From: Bacteroidia bacterium
Lineage (GTDB): Bacteria; Bacteroidota; Bacteroidia; SpSt-205
Length of the DNA stretch: 64,000 nucleotides
Direction of reading: 5' to 3'
Assembly (NCBI GenBank): GCA_026003215.1
Contig: BPGV01000001.1
Coordinates: 1,827,729 to 1,891,728 of the forward strand
Shown one piece after another: positions 52,052 to 60,660 of this stretch. The notes under the pieces are model-generated. The model made no database searches. It saw only the letters and a list, made by a program, of their open reading frames with translations, and was not told the DNA's origin. Each line of letters begins with the position of its first letter. Positions within the stretch are counted from its first letter, which is position 1. Position numbers and translations under genes: made by a program.

Positions 52052-52109
52052 TCCCAACTTCCTTTTGCTATACGCTGAAACTCCAGGGCTATTCTGTTAC
52101 TTTGTCGTA

Positions 52110-52481
52110 GTGCGAGGCCTGTGGGTTTTGGCCCTGGGTATAGGAGGGGTTTTTGCCCAGCGGTGCGTGGTAGCCACCATGAGCGAAGTGGACTTTAACT
52201 ACTTCCGGTTGGAGGTGGCCTCGCAAAGCATTGAGTCCAGTCGAATAGCGCTTATTCGGACAGGTTTGGAGGATCAGTGTATCTCCTTAGCGCAGCTGAG
52301 AGACCTCCTGTGGACCTTAGAGCACGAAAGTAGCCGCGTAGAAGTCCTACGCTTTGCGGCCGATAAGGTCTATAACCCCGGCGATTTATACGAAGAACTC
52401 CTCCCCCTCTTTGCTACTGAAAGCGGCCGAAAAGAGTTTGAACGCTGGTGGCAAAGCTGGAGCAAGAAGCACAAAAAATAG
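52110..52481 (+). CDS. Secreted DUF4476-like protein
   Basis: The 123-residue protein has a signal peptide (MRGLWVLALGIGGVFAQ) with Gln at the expected mature N terminus region. The mature domain is helical, with ESSRIALIRTGLEDQCISLAQLRDLLWTLEHESSRVEVLRFAADKV, the pattern of the DUF4476 domain found in Bacteroidota secreted proteins. Function is unknown. GTG 52110 is fixed by a TACTTTG box 5 bases upstream. Its end is 2 bases from the convergent glycosyltransferase. Confidence 0.7.
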   Translation: MRGLWVLALGIGGVFAQRCVVATMSEVDFNYFRLEVASQSIESSRIALIRTGLEDQCISLAQLRDLLWTLEHESSRVEVLRFAADKVYNPGDLYEELLPLFATESGRKEFERWWQSWSKKHKK

Positions 52482-52483
52482 CT

Positions 52484-53497
52484 TTACGCCTCCAGGGGAA
52501 GGCAAGGTATAGAACCTGTGCCGAACTTCCACGGCCGAGGCGTCAGTCCCTTCAGTTTTTTATAAGGGAGGTAGGGGAGCTCAGGAAGGGCAGGACGACT
52601 TTTCTGCCGCAGATAGCGGAAAAAATCCCAGTGGGCCCGTGCGATGGCTCGTACATGGGGCCACCCTGCCCGCATCCATAGATAGATCGCTGCTGGCGCA
52701 TCCAAGAGCAAACGCCAAAAAACTTTCCTATATTGTTCTATTCCCCTTAGGTTTTCCCATAGCATCAGTAAGCTATTGCGAAAGTTGTAATAGGTTTTTT
52801 GCGGTTTTTTGGGATGTAGGGAGGCTCCGCCTACGTGATATACTACGCTGGTGGGTTCGTAGCCGACCATCCAGCCGGCACGCTGGAGGCGCCAGCACAG
52901 GTCTATCTCCTCCATGTGCATGAAGTAGTAGGGTTTGAAGAGGAGGCCCTTTTGGCTTTCAAGTACCGCCTTTGTGCGCAGGAGGAAAGCGGCCCCACTG
53001 GCCCAGAAGATTTGGCAAGGCTTATCGTATTGGCCATAATCTTTTTCTCCGCGTCCCCGGCACGTGGGATAGCCCCACGGGTCTAAAAATCCCCCCGCTG
53101 CACCGGCATATTCAAAGGCGGTTTTGTCGTGCCAGCTCAGCACCTTGGGTTGGACCGCAGCTAAACCGGGATGCGTCTCCATACATTTTACTAAAGCGGA
53201 TAGCCATAAGGCCGTGACCTCTACATCACTATTAAGCAGGGCCATATAAGGCACCTCATGGCCATGAGCTGAAAAAAAATGCTGGTATCCTCCGGCATAG
53301 CCGAGATTTTCTTCGTAACGTAGGGTTTTTACGGTAGGAAAGTTTTCTTTTAGCCAAGGGACCAAAGGGGGCTCGCTGGCATTATCTATCACCCATACGG
53401 TGAAAGACGGGTACTCTGTGGCCAGAATGGAAGGCAAAAAGGCTTTGAGCCACTCACGGCCGCCATGGGCTAAGATGACGACATAGACGGGGGGCAC
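52484..53497 (-). CDS. Family 2 glycosyltransferase
   Basis: The GT-A fold is clear: VYVVILAHGGREWLKAFLPS, VWVIDNASEPP, NLGYAGGYQHFF, and LLNSDVEV as the DxD-like metal-binding site. FMHMEEIDLCWRLQRAGW is the acceptor-side ED motif, and NFRNSLLMLWENL lies in the C-terminal part. It resembles rhamnosyl- or galactofuranosyl-transferases of surface polysaccharide synthesis. GTG 53497 (337 residues) is chosen because CACTTTTG, one mismatch to the -7 consensus, ends 4 bases before it. The longer frame to 53629 would overlap the divergent nrnA start. Confidence 0.88.
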   Translation of the reverse strand: MPPVYVVILAHGGREWLKAFLPSILATEYPSFTVWVIDNASEPPLVPWLKENFPTVKTLRYEENLGYAGGYQHFFSAHGHEVPYMALLNSDVEVTALWLSALVKCMETHPGLAAVQPKVLSWHDKTAFEYAGAAGGFLDPWGYPTCRGRGEKDYGQYDKPCQIFWASGAAFLLRTKAVLESQKGLLFKPYYFMHMEEIDLCWRLQRAGWMVGYEPTSVVYHVGGASLHPKKPQKTYYNFRNSLLMLWENLRGIEQYRKVFWRLLLDAPAAIYLWMRAGWPHVRAIARAHWDFFRYLRQKSRPALPELPYLPYKKLKGLTPRPWKFGTGSIPCLPLEA

Positions 53498-53544
53498 CCT
53501 GCAAAAGTGCCTCTCTTTGGAGAGACTCCCATGGCTTTTGTGCG

Positions 53545-53558
53545 TATCTTTGTTCAAG
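53545..53558 (+). promoter_or_regulatory. -7 promoter box abutting nrnA
   Basis: TATCTTTG at 53545-53552 matches TAnnTTTG, followed by TTCAAG and ATG 53559. On the minus strand CACTTTTG at 53509-53502 serves the divergent glycosyltransferase. Confidence 0.6.
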
Positions 53559-54623
53559 ATGCCTGAGGTACCCTCTTGGTGGGAAGCTGTGACGCACGCC
53601 CGTCGTATTTTTTGTGTAAGCCATCCCAAGCCGGATGGAGATGCCGTAGGTTCTTTGTTAGGCCTATACCATGCTTTCCGACGTAGGGGGCAAGAAGTTA
53701 CTTTGGTTTTGCCAGACCCCGTGCCGAGCTACCTTCAGTTTTTGCCCGGCTGGCAGGAGATATTGGTTTGGAGCGAGGCCCCTGAGGCTATCACCCAAGC
53801 CGCTGGACAGGCCGACCTATTCTTCTGCGTGGACTTCGGGAAGTGGGACAGGCTCCCCAGCCAGTTGCGCGCCCTCATAGACCCCGAACGGCTCGTATGG
53901 GTGGATCATCACGTAGATAGCGAACCCCTTAGCACCCAGTGGAATATATGGGTGCCTACAGCGGCCGCTACTTGCCAGATTCTGTATGAGCGTCTTTTGC
54001 GACCCTGGTACGGAGAACCCCTGCCTTTACCTGCCCGGATAGCCCTCTACACAGGGATGGTGACGGATACGGGGGGGTTCCGCTTTCGGAGTGTCCAGCC
54101 GGAGACTTTGCGTAGCGCGGCTGAGCTCATAGCGCCGCCCTTCCCCTTAGAAGCTATCCACCATTATATATTTCAGCGAAAGAAGCTGTCTACCCTGCGC
54201 TTACAAAGCTACCTTTTACAAAATCGCCTGCGTAGGTTAGAGCCCTTGCCTGTGTGGCTGGTGGATATCCCAGCGCAAGTATTGGCGGAGTTTGGGGCGA
54301 CGTGGGAGGAGGTAGAGACGCTCCCTAATCAGATCTTGGCTTTGGAGGGGGCGCTCTTAGTGGTCGTGCTGAAAGAATACCCAGAAGGCACGCGAGTGAG
54401 CCTACGCAGTGTAGGGGAGTTTCCCTGTCATCAGGTGGCGCAGCGCTATGATGTAGGTGGAGGCCACCGCAATGCCGCCGGAGCCACCTTGTATGCCCCG
54501 CTCGCAGAAGCCGTAACTTTTACCGAAAATCTTTTACGAAACGAATATGCGGATAAGCTATTGGCTGACTATCGGGCTTTTTTGGACAGTCTGGAGCTGC
54601 AAGCCCTCGGCAAGTACGCCTGA
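53559..54623 (+). CDS. nrnA: DHH-family oligoribonuclease/pAp phosphatase NrnA
   Basis: NrnA degrades short RNA oligonucleotides and dephosphorylates pAp. CVSHPKPDGDAVGSLLGL holds the first metal-binding Asp residues, FCVDFGKWDRLP the next, and VWVDHHVD the DHH motif. The C-terminal DHHA1 domain ends in YDVGGGHRNAAGATL, with the conserved GGGH substrate-binding segment. The 354-residue length is slightly above average. The end contains the start of the FKBP lipoprotein gene, overlapping by 77 bases. Confidence 0.93.
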   Translation: MPEVPSWWEAVTHARRIFCVSHPKPDGDAVGSLLGLYHAFRRRGQEVTLVLPDPVPSYLQFLPGWQEILVWSEAPEAITQAAGQADLFFCVDFGKWDRLPSQLRALIDPERLVWVDHHVDSEPLSTQWNIWVPTAAATCQILYERLLRPWYGEPLPLPARIALYTGMVTDTGGFRFRSVQPETLRSAAELIAPPFPLEAIHHYIFQRKKLSTLRLQSYLLQNRLRRLEPLPVWLVDIPAQVLAEFGATWEEVETLPNQILALEGALLVVVLKEYPEGTRVSLRSVGEFPCHQVAQRYDVGGGHRNAAGATLYAPLAEAVTFTENLLRNEYADKLLADYRAFLDSLELQALGKYA

Positions 54624-55032
54624 GACTTTGAGTTCGGCGCCACCGGCGCAGCCCATCGTACAGGCCTTTACGCCCTACCCCATAGATACGGCGGCCATAG
54701 ATACGTACCCTTCGGGCCTGATGATCTATGTCAAGCAAAAAGGCACCGGTAATATACCCATGCTCGGACAAAGGATAGTTGTACATTATCATGGCCTCCT
54801 TACAAATGGCCAGAAGTTTGATAGCTCGTATGAGCGGGGACAGCCTTTTGAGTTTATATTAGGTCAAGGGCAAGTGATAGGGGGATGGGAGGAGGGGTTT
54901 GCTCGGCTGCCGGTAGGGACACAAGCGGTCTTAATAGTGCCTCCGGACCTGGGCTATGGGGCTGAGGGCCGGGGCATCATTCCGCCCAATGCTACCCTCA
55001 TCTTTTATGTGGAAGTTTTGGCGGCTATGTAG
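54547..55032 (+). CDS. FKBP-type peptidyl-prolyl isomerase lipoprotein
   Basis: A lipoprotein-like signal (MRISYWLTIGLFWTVWSC) precedes a short Pro/Thr-rich linker and one FKBP domain (about residues 60-161): VHYHGLLTNGQKFDSSYERGQPFEFILGQGQVIGGWEEGFARLPVG and GYGAEGRGIIPPNATLIFYVEVL. These catalyse proline isomerisation in periplasmic protein folding. ATG 54547 lies 77 bases inside nrnA; this position is supported by the lipobox. Its end overlaps the next gene. Confidence 0.88.
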   Translation: MRISYWLTIGLFWTVWSCKPSASTPETLSSAPPAQPIVQAFTPYPIDTAAIDTYPSGLMIYVKQKGTGNIPMLGQRIVVHYHGLLTNGQKFDSSYERGQPFEFILGQGQVIGGWEEGFARLPVGTQAVLIVPPDLGYGAEGRGIIPPNATLIFYVEVLAAM

Positions 55033-55762
55033 AAAGGGCCTTTGGGGGATCGTCGGGTGGGGGGCCTGGATAGGGCAGCTCTCCGCTCAAGGTCTTGTAC
55101 AGGAACCCTTGCCCCACGGCTTATCGGTGGCCCCTTTCTTACATACCTACGGATGGGGGCTGAGCGTGTATGTGCCTAAGTGGAAAGGACCTCGCCAGGG
55201 TACCTTTTGGGTAGGAGACCTCACCTCCTACCGCACCAAATACGAAGCGCGTACCCGCTCTGCTTATCGGGACCAAGGCGGGAAAAACTTCGTCTTTGGT
55301 AAGCTCTACTATGCCTACCTGTGGGAAGTTTTGTGGGGCTATCAGTACCTATTTGCACAGCGAGGCTCCACCACGCCTCTCCAAATGAGCCTTCAAGTAG
55401 GCATAGGACCAGCTTTCACCCTTTTGAAGCCCTACTATATTGAAGTAGCTCAGCCTATCTCCGCTACGCAGGCTATTATCCAAGTAGATACGTACGACCC
55501 CAATCGGTACTCGTATTATGATATTGTGGGGGAAGCTGATTTTTACTTGGGCTTTGATAAGCTGCGGTTGGTGCCGGGGGCGGTGGCGCAGGTGGGGCTC
55601 ATGGCGGATGTAGCCCGAACGTCTGCGCTCATCCGCAGCCTGGCGTTAGGGGTGCGAGTGCAGGGCTTTACCCAGCCTATCCAGACTTTGTACCAACGGC
55701 CGGGCCGCTCCTGGTGGGTAGCAGGCTATATGGCTTTTTACATCGGTAACGCATGGAAGTAA
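55007..55762 (+). CDS. Hypothetical outer-membrane beta-barrel protein
   Basis: The 251-residue protein begins with a long signal-like region ending GQLSAQ and then beta-rich sequence: WGLSVYVPKWKGPRQGTFWVGDL, FVFGKLYYAYLWEVLWGYQYLF, MSLQVGIGPAFTLLKPYYIEVA and a terminal WWVAGYMAFYIGNAWK ending in an aromatic-rich strand as in barrel proteins. It is not recognised as a named family, though similar proteins are common in Bacteroidota. ATG 55007 overlaps the FKBP gene by 26 bases and its end overlaps plsY by 10 bases. Confidence 0.65.
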   Translation: MWKFWRLCRKGLWGIVGWGAWIGQLSAQGLVQEPLPHGLSVAPFLHTYGWGLSVYVPKWKGPRQGTFWVGDLTSYRTKYEARTRSAYRDQGGKNFVFGKLYYAYLWEVLWGYQYLFAQRGSTTPLQMSLQVGIGPAFTLLKPYYIEVAQPISATQAIIQVDTYDPNRYSYYDIVGEADFYLGFDKLRLVPGAVAQVGLMADVARTSALIRSLALGVRVQGFTQPIQTLYQRPGRSWWVAGYMAFYIGNAWK

Positions 55763-56355
55763 TCCAGATAGGCCTAACGCTTTTAGGCGGGTACTTGTTG
55801 GGTTCCTTAGTGCCGGGCCTCTGGATAGCCCGCTGGCAAGGCATAGATATTCGTCGGGTAGGCAGTGGGAATATTGGCAGTACCAATGTGTATCGGGCTT
55901 TGGGGCTGTGGGCAGGACTGGTGGTGCAGGTCGTAGATATAGGAAAAGCCCTTTTAGCGGTGTGGCTGGCCCAAAGGCAGGGCTTACCCTTATGGGCGGT
56001 ATATAGCACGGCCACCGCAGCGGTACTGGGACATATTTATCCGATTTGGGCGGGCTTCAGAGGGGGGAAAGGCATCAATACCCTACTGGGCGGTATGCTC
56101 ATGATAGAGCCGGCCAGTGCTGTCGCCGCTTTGGGCGTATTCCTCATAGCCGTAGCTCTCTCAGAGATTGTTTCTGTAAGCTCCCTTACGGCGGTAAGTA
56201 GTTTCCTCTTTTGGCACAGTGTGGTAGGCGCTGGGAGCGCCGTAGGGTATGGATTTGGCCTTTTTTGGGTAGGACTTGTTTTTTATACGCACCGAGAGAA
56301 CCTTCGGCGCCTTTGGAACGGCACGGAACCGCGCATAGGCCGCCGAAAACCCTAA
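55753..56355 (+). CDS. plsY: Acyl-phosphate:glycerol-3-phosphate acyltransferase PlsY
   Basis: PlsY adds the first acyl chain to glycerol 3-phosphate from acyl phosphate in phospholipid synthesis. The family loops are present: VGSGNIGSTNVYRALG, the GHIYPIWAGFRGGKGINTLLG segment, and the third loop with HRENLRRLWNGTEPRIG. About five membrane helices fit the 200-residue length. It is followed by an NDP-sugar pyrophosphorylase with its own box. Confidence 0.94.
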   Translation: MEVIQIGLTLLGGYLLGSLVPGLWIARWQGIDIRRVGSGNIGSTNVYRALGLWAGLVVQVVDIGKALLAVWLAQRQGLPLWAVYSTATAAVLGHIYPIWAGFRGGKGINTLLGGMLMIEPASAVAALGVFLIAVALSEIVSVSSLTAVSSFLFWHSVVGAGSAVGYGFGLFWVGLVFYTHRENLRRLWNGTEPRIGRRKP

Positions 56356-56365
56356 CTTTGACGCC
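56353..56365 (+). promoter_or_regulatory. -7 promoter box abutting the nucleotidyltransferase gene
   Basis: TAACTTTG at 56353-56360 begins in the stop codon of plsY (TAA) and is followed by ACGCC and ATG 56366. Confidence 0.6.
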
Positions 56366-57358
56366 ATGCGGCTGATTATCCCGATGGCCGGCGAAGGGAA
56401 ACGGCTCCGCCCCCATACTTTTACTACCCCGAAGCCGCTTTTTCCCCTCTTAGGCAAGCCGGTCTTGCAATGGCTCGTAGAAGAGGTCCATGCAGCGCTA
56501 CCGCTGCCTGTGGAAGCCCTGGTATTTATTGTACGCGACCTCCGTCCTGAGTGGCAAGCTTACTTAGAAGCCTTGGCACAGCAGTGGGGCGCTCAGGCGC
56601 ACTTCTGCGAGCAGCGGGACCCCTTAGGGACAGCCCATGCGCTCTATCAAGCAAAAGACTACCTGGCCGGCCCCTGTGCCATTCTTTTTGCAGACACTAT
56701 CTTCAAGGCTTCTATTCAGGTCCCGCGTGAGGTAGACGGCGTTCTATGGGTTAAGCGGGTAGAAGATCCCCGTAGTTATGGCGTAGTAGAGCTGTCGCCC
56801 GAAGGGCACATTACCCGCCTGATAGAAAAACCGGAGGTGCCGCCTTCGGATCTGGCGGTTATAGGGATATACTTTTTTTGGGAGGGGGAAAGGCTTTTGC
56901 CCGCGATTGAATTCCTTTTCCAACACAATATTCAATCCAAAGGAGAGTACCAACTGACGGATGCGCTACAATGGCTTTGTGAGCGGGGGCTGCGTCTGCG
57001 TGCCTTACCTGTAGAGGAGTGGCTGGATTGCGGTAGCAAAGCGCTTATTTTACAAGCGCAGGCTCGCCTCTTGGATTTGGGTGTAGGACCTTCCTCCGCA
57101 CCGGTGAATGCTACAGTGCGGGTTATCCCGCCGGTATATATCGCAGAGGGGGCCGCTGTCTCTGAAAGTGTCATAGGCCCCTATGTCGCCATAGAAGAAG
57201 GCGCTCGCATCCACCGCAGTGTGCTAAGCCACACCTTGTGCCGAAAAGGGGCTACAATAGAAGACTCGGTGCTGTATAATGCCTTAGTGGGGGCACACGC
57301 TACCTGCAAAGGCGCCGTGGGAGCCGTAGATTTGGGCGATTATAGCCGCTATGGCTAA
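56366..57358 (+). CDS. NDP-sugar nucleotidyltransferase with left-handed beta-helix C terminus
   Basis: IPMAGEGKRLRPHTFTTPKPLFPLLGKPVLQ is the nucleotide-binding signature of sugar-phosphate nucleotidyltransferases. The catalytic Asp lies in ILFADTIFK, and VIGIYFFWEGERLL and EYQLTDALQWL follow. The C terminus (about 245-330) is a short hexapeptide-repeat helix (VYIAEGAAVSESVIGPYVAIEEGARI). This shape is like glucose-1-phosphate thymidylyl- or uridylyl-transferases or GlmU relatives. The product is likely a precursor for surface sugars. The end overlaps the TPR gene by 8 bases. Confidence 0.85.
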   Translation: MRLIIPMAGEGKRLRPHTFTTPKPLFPLLGKPVLQWLVEEVHAALPLPVEALVFIVRDLRPEWQAYLEALAQQWGAQAHFCEQRDPLGTAHALYQAKDYLAGPCAILFADTIFKASIQVPREVDGVLWVKRVEDPRSYGVVELSPEGHITRLIEKPEVPPSDLAVIGIYFFWEGERLLPAIEFLFQHNIQSKGEYQLTDALQWLCERGLRLRALPVEEWLDCGSKALILQAQARLLDLGVGPSSAPVNATVRVIPPVYIAEGAAVSESVIGPYVAIEEGARIHRSVLSHTLCRKGATIEDSVLYNALVGAHATCKGAVGAVDLGDYSRYG

Positions 57359-59015
57359 GGTGAGTGTATGGCTGCTGGGTCTGGTAGGCCTATTGCTTTT
57401 TGCCCAAAAGAAACCCCAGTCCCCTAAAAAAGACAAAGACCACACAGCCTCAGCCGATACGCACGTCTGGCGTCAAGCAGTGCCGCCTTTTGTGCGAGGC
57501 GTGGTCTTATGGAGTCAAGGTCTCTCCGAAGAAGCCGCAGAGTTTTTCTACAAAGCTGCGGAGGCCGCGCCCCATAGTCCAGGCATCCATTACTACTTGG
57601 CCCGCTTGGCTTACACCCAGGAAGATTATATCCGTATGCTCACCCATGCCGAAAAGGCTTATCGGGAGGCCCCCAATGAACTGTGGATAGGGATAGGCTA
57701 TGCCATCGCCCTGGAACTAAATGGACAAAAAAAACAAGCAGTGGAGATTTTAGAACGGCTACATAAGCTGTATCCTCAGGAACCCGAAATCCTGCTGAGG
57801 CTGGCCCAAGCTTACCAACAAATAGGCCAGATAGACAAAGCCGATGCGTACTATAATAAACTCCTTGCTGTAGAAGGAAGCTATGAAGAAGTATTTCAAG
57901 CCCGCGTGCGGCTCTTTGTGGAAGCGGGGCACTTAGGCCGGGCGATTGCTCTCGCCGAATCTACTGTGGCGCTATGGCCTAAACATGAGGGGTATTGGGA
58001 GACCTTGACCCGGCTGTATGAACTAAGCCGTAACCTTCCCCGCATGGCCGAAGTGGTCCAAAAACTGCTCGAAATAGACCCGGCCAATATGGTTGGGTGG
58101 AGTTTGGTCCTGGCATATCCCGAGTATTTTGAACAGCTCTGGGGGCCAGAAATGTGGGAGGAACTATTGGCTGCTCCGGCTGTCCCAGCTGAGGTCAAAT
58201 ACAGCCTTCTCCAAAGGGCCGACTTCTTAGAGGAGGAGGACTATCAGCAAGTACTGGCTCAGCTGCTTAGGCAGCAGCCGAGTGCGGTGGGCTGGGATTT
58301 GTGGGGGCGCTTCTGGGCCGGGAAAGGCCACTGGGATAGCGCCGCTGTCGCTTGGAAACGTGCCTGGAGCGCCGATACCCAAGGGCTCTCTTTCTTAGCC
58401 AGCTACTTGTATGCGCTATATCGGCTTGGGGGGGGCGACTCCCTCCTGCGGGAGGTAGAAAAGACGCAAGAGCTTTTTCCAGGACAAGGGCGTTTTTTTC
58501 TCTGGGAGGGGGTGGCTGCCGCCCAGTGCCGCCAGTGGACCCGCGCAAGTGCCGCTTTTACTCGGGGATGGCGCCTCTTCGTCGGCGGCGACTCCGTGTT
58601 AGCCCAGGCAGCTGCTTACTATCATCTGCTGACAGAGCTGGCCCAAGGCGGCCTCTCAGCCTCTACCCGAGAACGATTCCTCCGAGAATGTGGGACTTCG
58701 GTAGGGGAGGCGCTTATCGCTCTCCTACAAGCTCGGCAAGGCCAGAAAGCTTCTCAGCTTCAAACAGCGGCCCCCGCACTACCAGAGCCCTATCGCCGTT
58801 GGGCCGCCTTTTGGATGGCTTATGCCGAAGGGCGCCTGGATGAAGCACGTCGCATCGCCGCTTCCGCCGCCGAAGAGACTTCCCTCCCCTTGGAGATGTG
58901 GGAAGATTTCCTTCTACGCCTCACCCCCCAAACCGTAGGAACCCTCTACCAGCGGTGGCGCCAAAAAGCTGCCCAAGCCTATCCGCTGGCTTGCTTCTGG
59001 AGAGACTTGCCATGA
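57351..59015 (+). CDS. Secreted tetratricopeptide-repeat protein
   Basis: The protein has a signal peptide (MAKVSVWLLGLVGLLLFAQ) and then a Lys-rich segment. At least five TPR units are visible from residue 55 to 250 (for example GIHYYLARLAYTQEDYIRMLTHAEKAYREAPN and EILLRLAQAYQQIGQIDKADAYYNKLL), with a helical C-terminal half that continues the pattern less regularly. TPR proteins scaffold complexes; the partner is unknown. Length 554. It overlaps its neighbours on both sides, ATGA with the DUF4292 gene. Confidence 0.8.
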   Translation: MAKVSVWLLGLVGLLLFAQKKPQSPKKDKDHTASADTHVWRQAVPPFVRGVVLWSQGLSEEAAEFFYKAAEAAPHSPGIHYYLARLAYTQEDYIRMLTHAEKAYREAPNELWIGIGYAIALELNGQKKQAVEILERLHKLYPQEPEILLRLAQAYQQIGQIDKADAYYNKLLAVEGSYEEVFQARVRLFVEAGHLGRAIALAESTVALWPKHEGYWETLTRLYELSRNLPRMAEVVQKLLEIDPANMVGWSLVLAYPEYFEQLWGPEMWEELLAAPAVPAEVKYSLLQRADFLEEEDYQQVLAQLLRQQPSAVGWDLWGRFWAGKGHWDSAAVAWKRAWSADTQGLSFLASYLYALYRLGGGDSLLREVEKTQELFPGQGRFFLWEGVAAAQCRQWTRASAAFTRGWRLFVGGDSVLAQAAAYYHLLTELAQGGLSASTRERFLRECGTSVGEALIALLQARQGQKASQLQTAAPALPEPYRRWAAFWMAYAEGRLDEARRIAASAAEETSLPLEMWEDFLLRLTPQTVGTLYQRWRQKAAQAYPLACFWRDLP

Positions 59016-59788
59016 ATGCTTGGGTAAAACATACCTCCCTCCTGTGGATAGGATGGGCCGGGCTAATCCTCGTAGGATGTTCTCGACGAGGGGTTGCCGC
59101 ACGAAAGACAACACCCTCACTCCTATCCGATGCAAAAAGCATTGTCCTAAAGCTGAGCAAGCGGTCGGCTTTTACCCCTTTCCGGGCGAAATATCAGGCC
59201 TTGTATGAGGGAGAGAAACGGCAATCTTTCCAGCTCCGCCTCATCGTACCAGCAGAGACCGTGGTGTGGCTCTCCGCAGGGCTTATGGGCTTTGAAGGTT
59301 TGCGGGGCCTCTGGAGAGGAGATAGCCTTTTCCTCCTCAATCGCTTGACCCAGGAAGCTTATTTCGGGCGGGCTGACAGTCTGCGGGACTTTTTGCCCGC
59401 GGTAGGCCCGAGGGAACTTGTAGCCCTGCTTACCGGCGGCTGGTCTGCCGGGCTCTCCCGCCTCCCCTGGGAATGGAACCCAGCAGCACGCCAACTTCAT
59501 ACCACCTGGCGACGGTATCACCTTGCCCTTGCACTTATCCTCCAAGAAGCCCCCTGCCCCCGGGCCTGGACCCTCACCGAACCGTCCGGCCTCAGCTATC
59601 ACATAGCGTACGAGTGGGCTTCTTGCGCTGACCCCCTTCCTAAAAAGGTTATCCTCACCCTCCCCGACAACTCTCGGCTAACCCTCATCCCCAAACAAAT
59701 AAGCTTCGGAGCTACGGCTGCTGACCTGCCGCCCTTCCAAGTGCCAGCCGGCTACACCCTGAAACCCCTCGCTGCGTTTCGTTGGTGA
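59012..59788 (+). CDS. DUF4292 family lipoprotein
   Basis: The signal MNAWVKHTSLLWIGWAGLILVGC ends in a lipobox Cys. The mature domain (FTPFRAKYQALYEGEKRQSFQLRLIVPAETVVWLSAG, then SLFLLNRLTQEAYFGRADSL and a C-terminal strand set) matches the DUF4292 family, which resembles LolA-like beta-sandwiches in Bacteroidota. It follows the TPR protein gene, a common arrangement in this phylum. Function is not established. The end overlaps mqnD as GTGA. Confidence 0.8.
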   Translation: MNAWVKHTSLLWIGWAGLILVGCSRRGVAARKTTPSLLSDAKSIVLKLSKRSAFTPFRAKYQALYEGEKRQSFQLRLIVPAETVVWLSAGLMGFEGLRGLWRGDSLFLLNRLTQEAYFGRADSLRDFLPAVGPRELVALLTGGWSAGLSRLPWEWNPAARQLHTTWRRYHLALALILQEAPCPRAWTLTEPSGLSYHIAYEWASCADPLPKKVILTLPDNSRLTLIPKQISFGATAADLPPFQVPAGYTLKPLAAFRW

Positions 59789-60588
59789 AGCGTCCCCTCA
59801 CCGTAGCTATAAGCCCTTGCCCCAATGATACCTTCCTATGGGGGCCGCTGGCCCTCGGCCAAGTGCGTTCCCCTTTCAGCTTGCGGTTTCATTATGAGGA
59901 TATCGAAACGCTCAATAAACTCGCTGCTGCTGGCGCCGTGGATGTGGTCAAGCTTTCTTTTTTTCAATATGCGCGGCTTCCTCGGGGGCTGTATCGCCTT
60001 TTGCCGGCAGGAGCTGCGCTGGGATATGGCGTAGGCCCGCTCCTGGTAGCTCAAAAGCCTCTCCCCTATCCAGAGCTTAGAAACGCACCCATCGGCATAC
60101 CCGGCTGGGGCACCACCGCTTATAGCCTTTTACGCTTTTTTGCCCCTCACGCCGAAAACCTCATAGCAATGCGCTATGACCTACTGATGCCCGCGGTAGT
60201 GCAGGGGGAGATTGCGGCAGCGGTGATTATTCATGAGAGTCGTTTTACTTATCCTTCGTATGGGCTGGTCTGTATGCAGGATTTGGGGGCCTATTGGACG
60301 GAGCGGACGGGCTTCCCGATACCGTTGGGCGGGGTAGCCGTCAAGCGAGAAGTGCCCCGTCGCTGGCTTACTCGCCTTTTACGGCGAAGCCTCCGCCAAG
60401 CCTGGAAGGGTCCTTCTCTGAGCCTTGCTGATTTTATCGCACAGCATGCGCAGGAGATGGCTCCCACCGTGCAAAAGGCCCACATAGACCTCTATGTCAA
60501 TCGCTTTACTTACCGTTTAGGGCCGGTGGGGTCAGCGGCGGTACGCTTTTACCTGCGCTGGGTCCAAGCGGTTATATCTCAGCGCTGA
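59785..60588 (+). CDS. mqnD: 1,4-dihydroxy-6-naphthoate synthase MqnD
   Basis: MqnD acts in the futalosine pathway of menaquinone synthesis, cleaving the cyclic intermediate to 1,4-dihydroxy-6-naphthoate. VAISPCPNDTFLWGPLALG at the start and DIETLNKLAAAGAVDVVKLSFFQYARL are hallmark segments. Further on AGAALGYGVGPLLVAQKP, AVIIHESRFTYPSYGL and GFPIPLGGVAVKRE match. The 267-residue length is normal. GTG 59785 overlaps the previous stop. It implies the classical menaquinone route is not used here, and other mqn genes should be elsewhere. Confidence 0.93.
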   Translation: MKRPLTVAISPCPNDTFLWGPLALGQVRSPFSLRFHYEDIETLNKLAAAGAVDVVKLSFFQYARLPRGLYRLLPAGAALGYGVGPLLVAQKPLPYPELRNAPIGIPGWGTTAYSLLRFFAPHAENLIAMRYDLLMPAVVQGEIAAAVIIHESRFTYPSYGLVCMQDLGAYWTERTGFPIPLGGVAVKREVPRRWLTRLLRRSLRQAWKGPSLSLADFIAQHAQEMAPTVQKAHIDLYVNRFTYRLGPVGSAAVRFYLRWVQAVISQR

Positions 60589-60660
60589 GTCGTTCTCAGG
60601 CGTCCCTCAAAGGCCCAAAACGCTAACCGGAAGGCTCTACAAGCACCTTAGCGGGCCGAT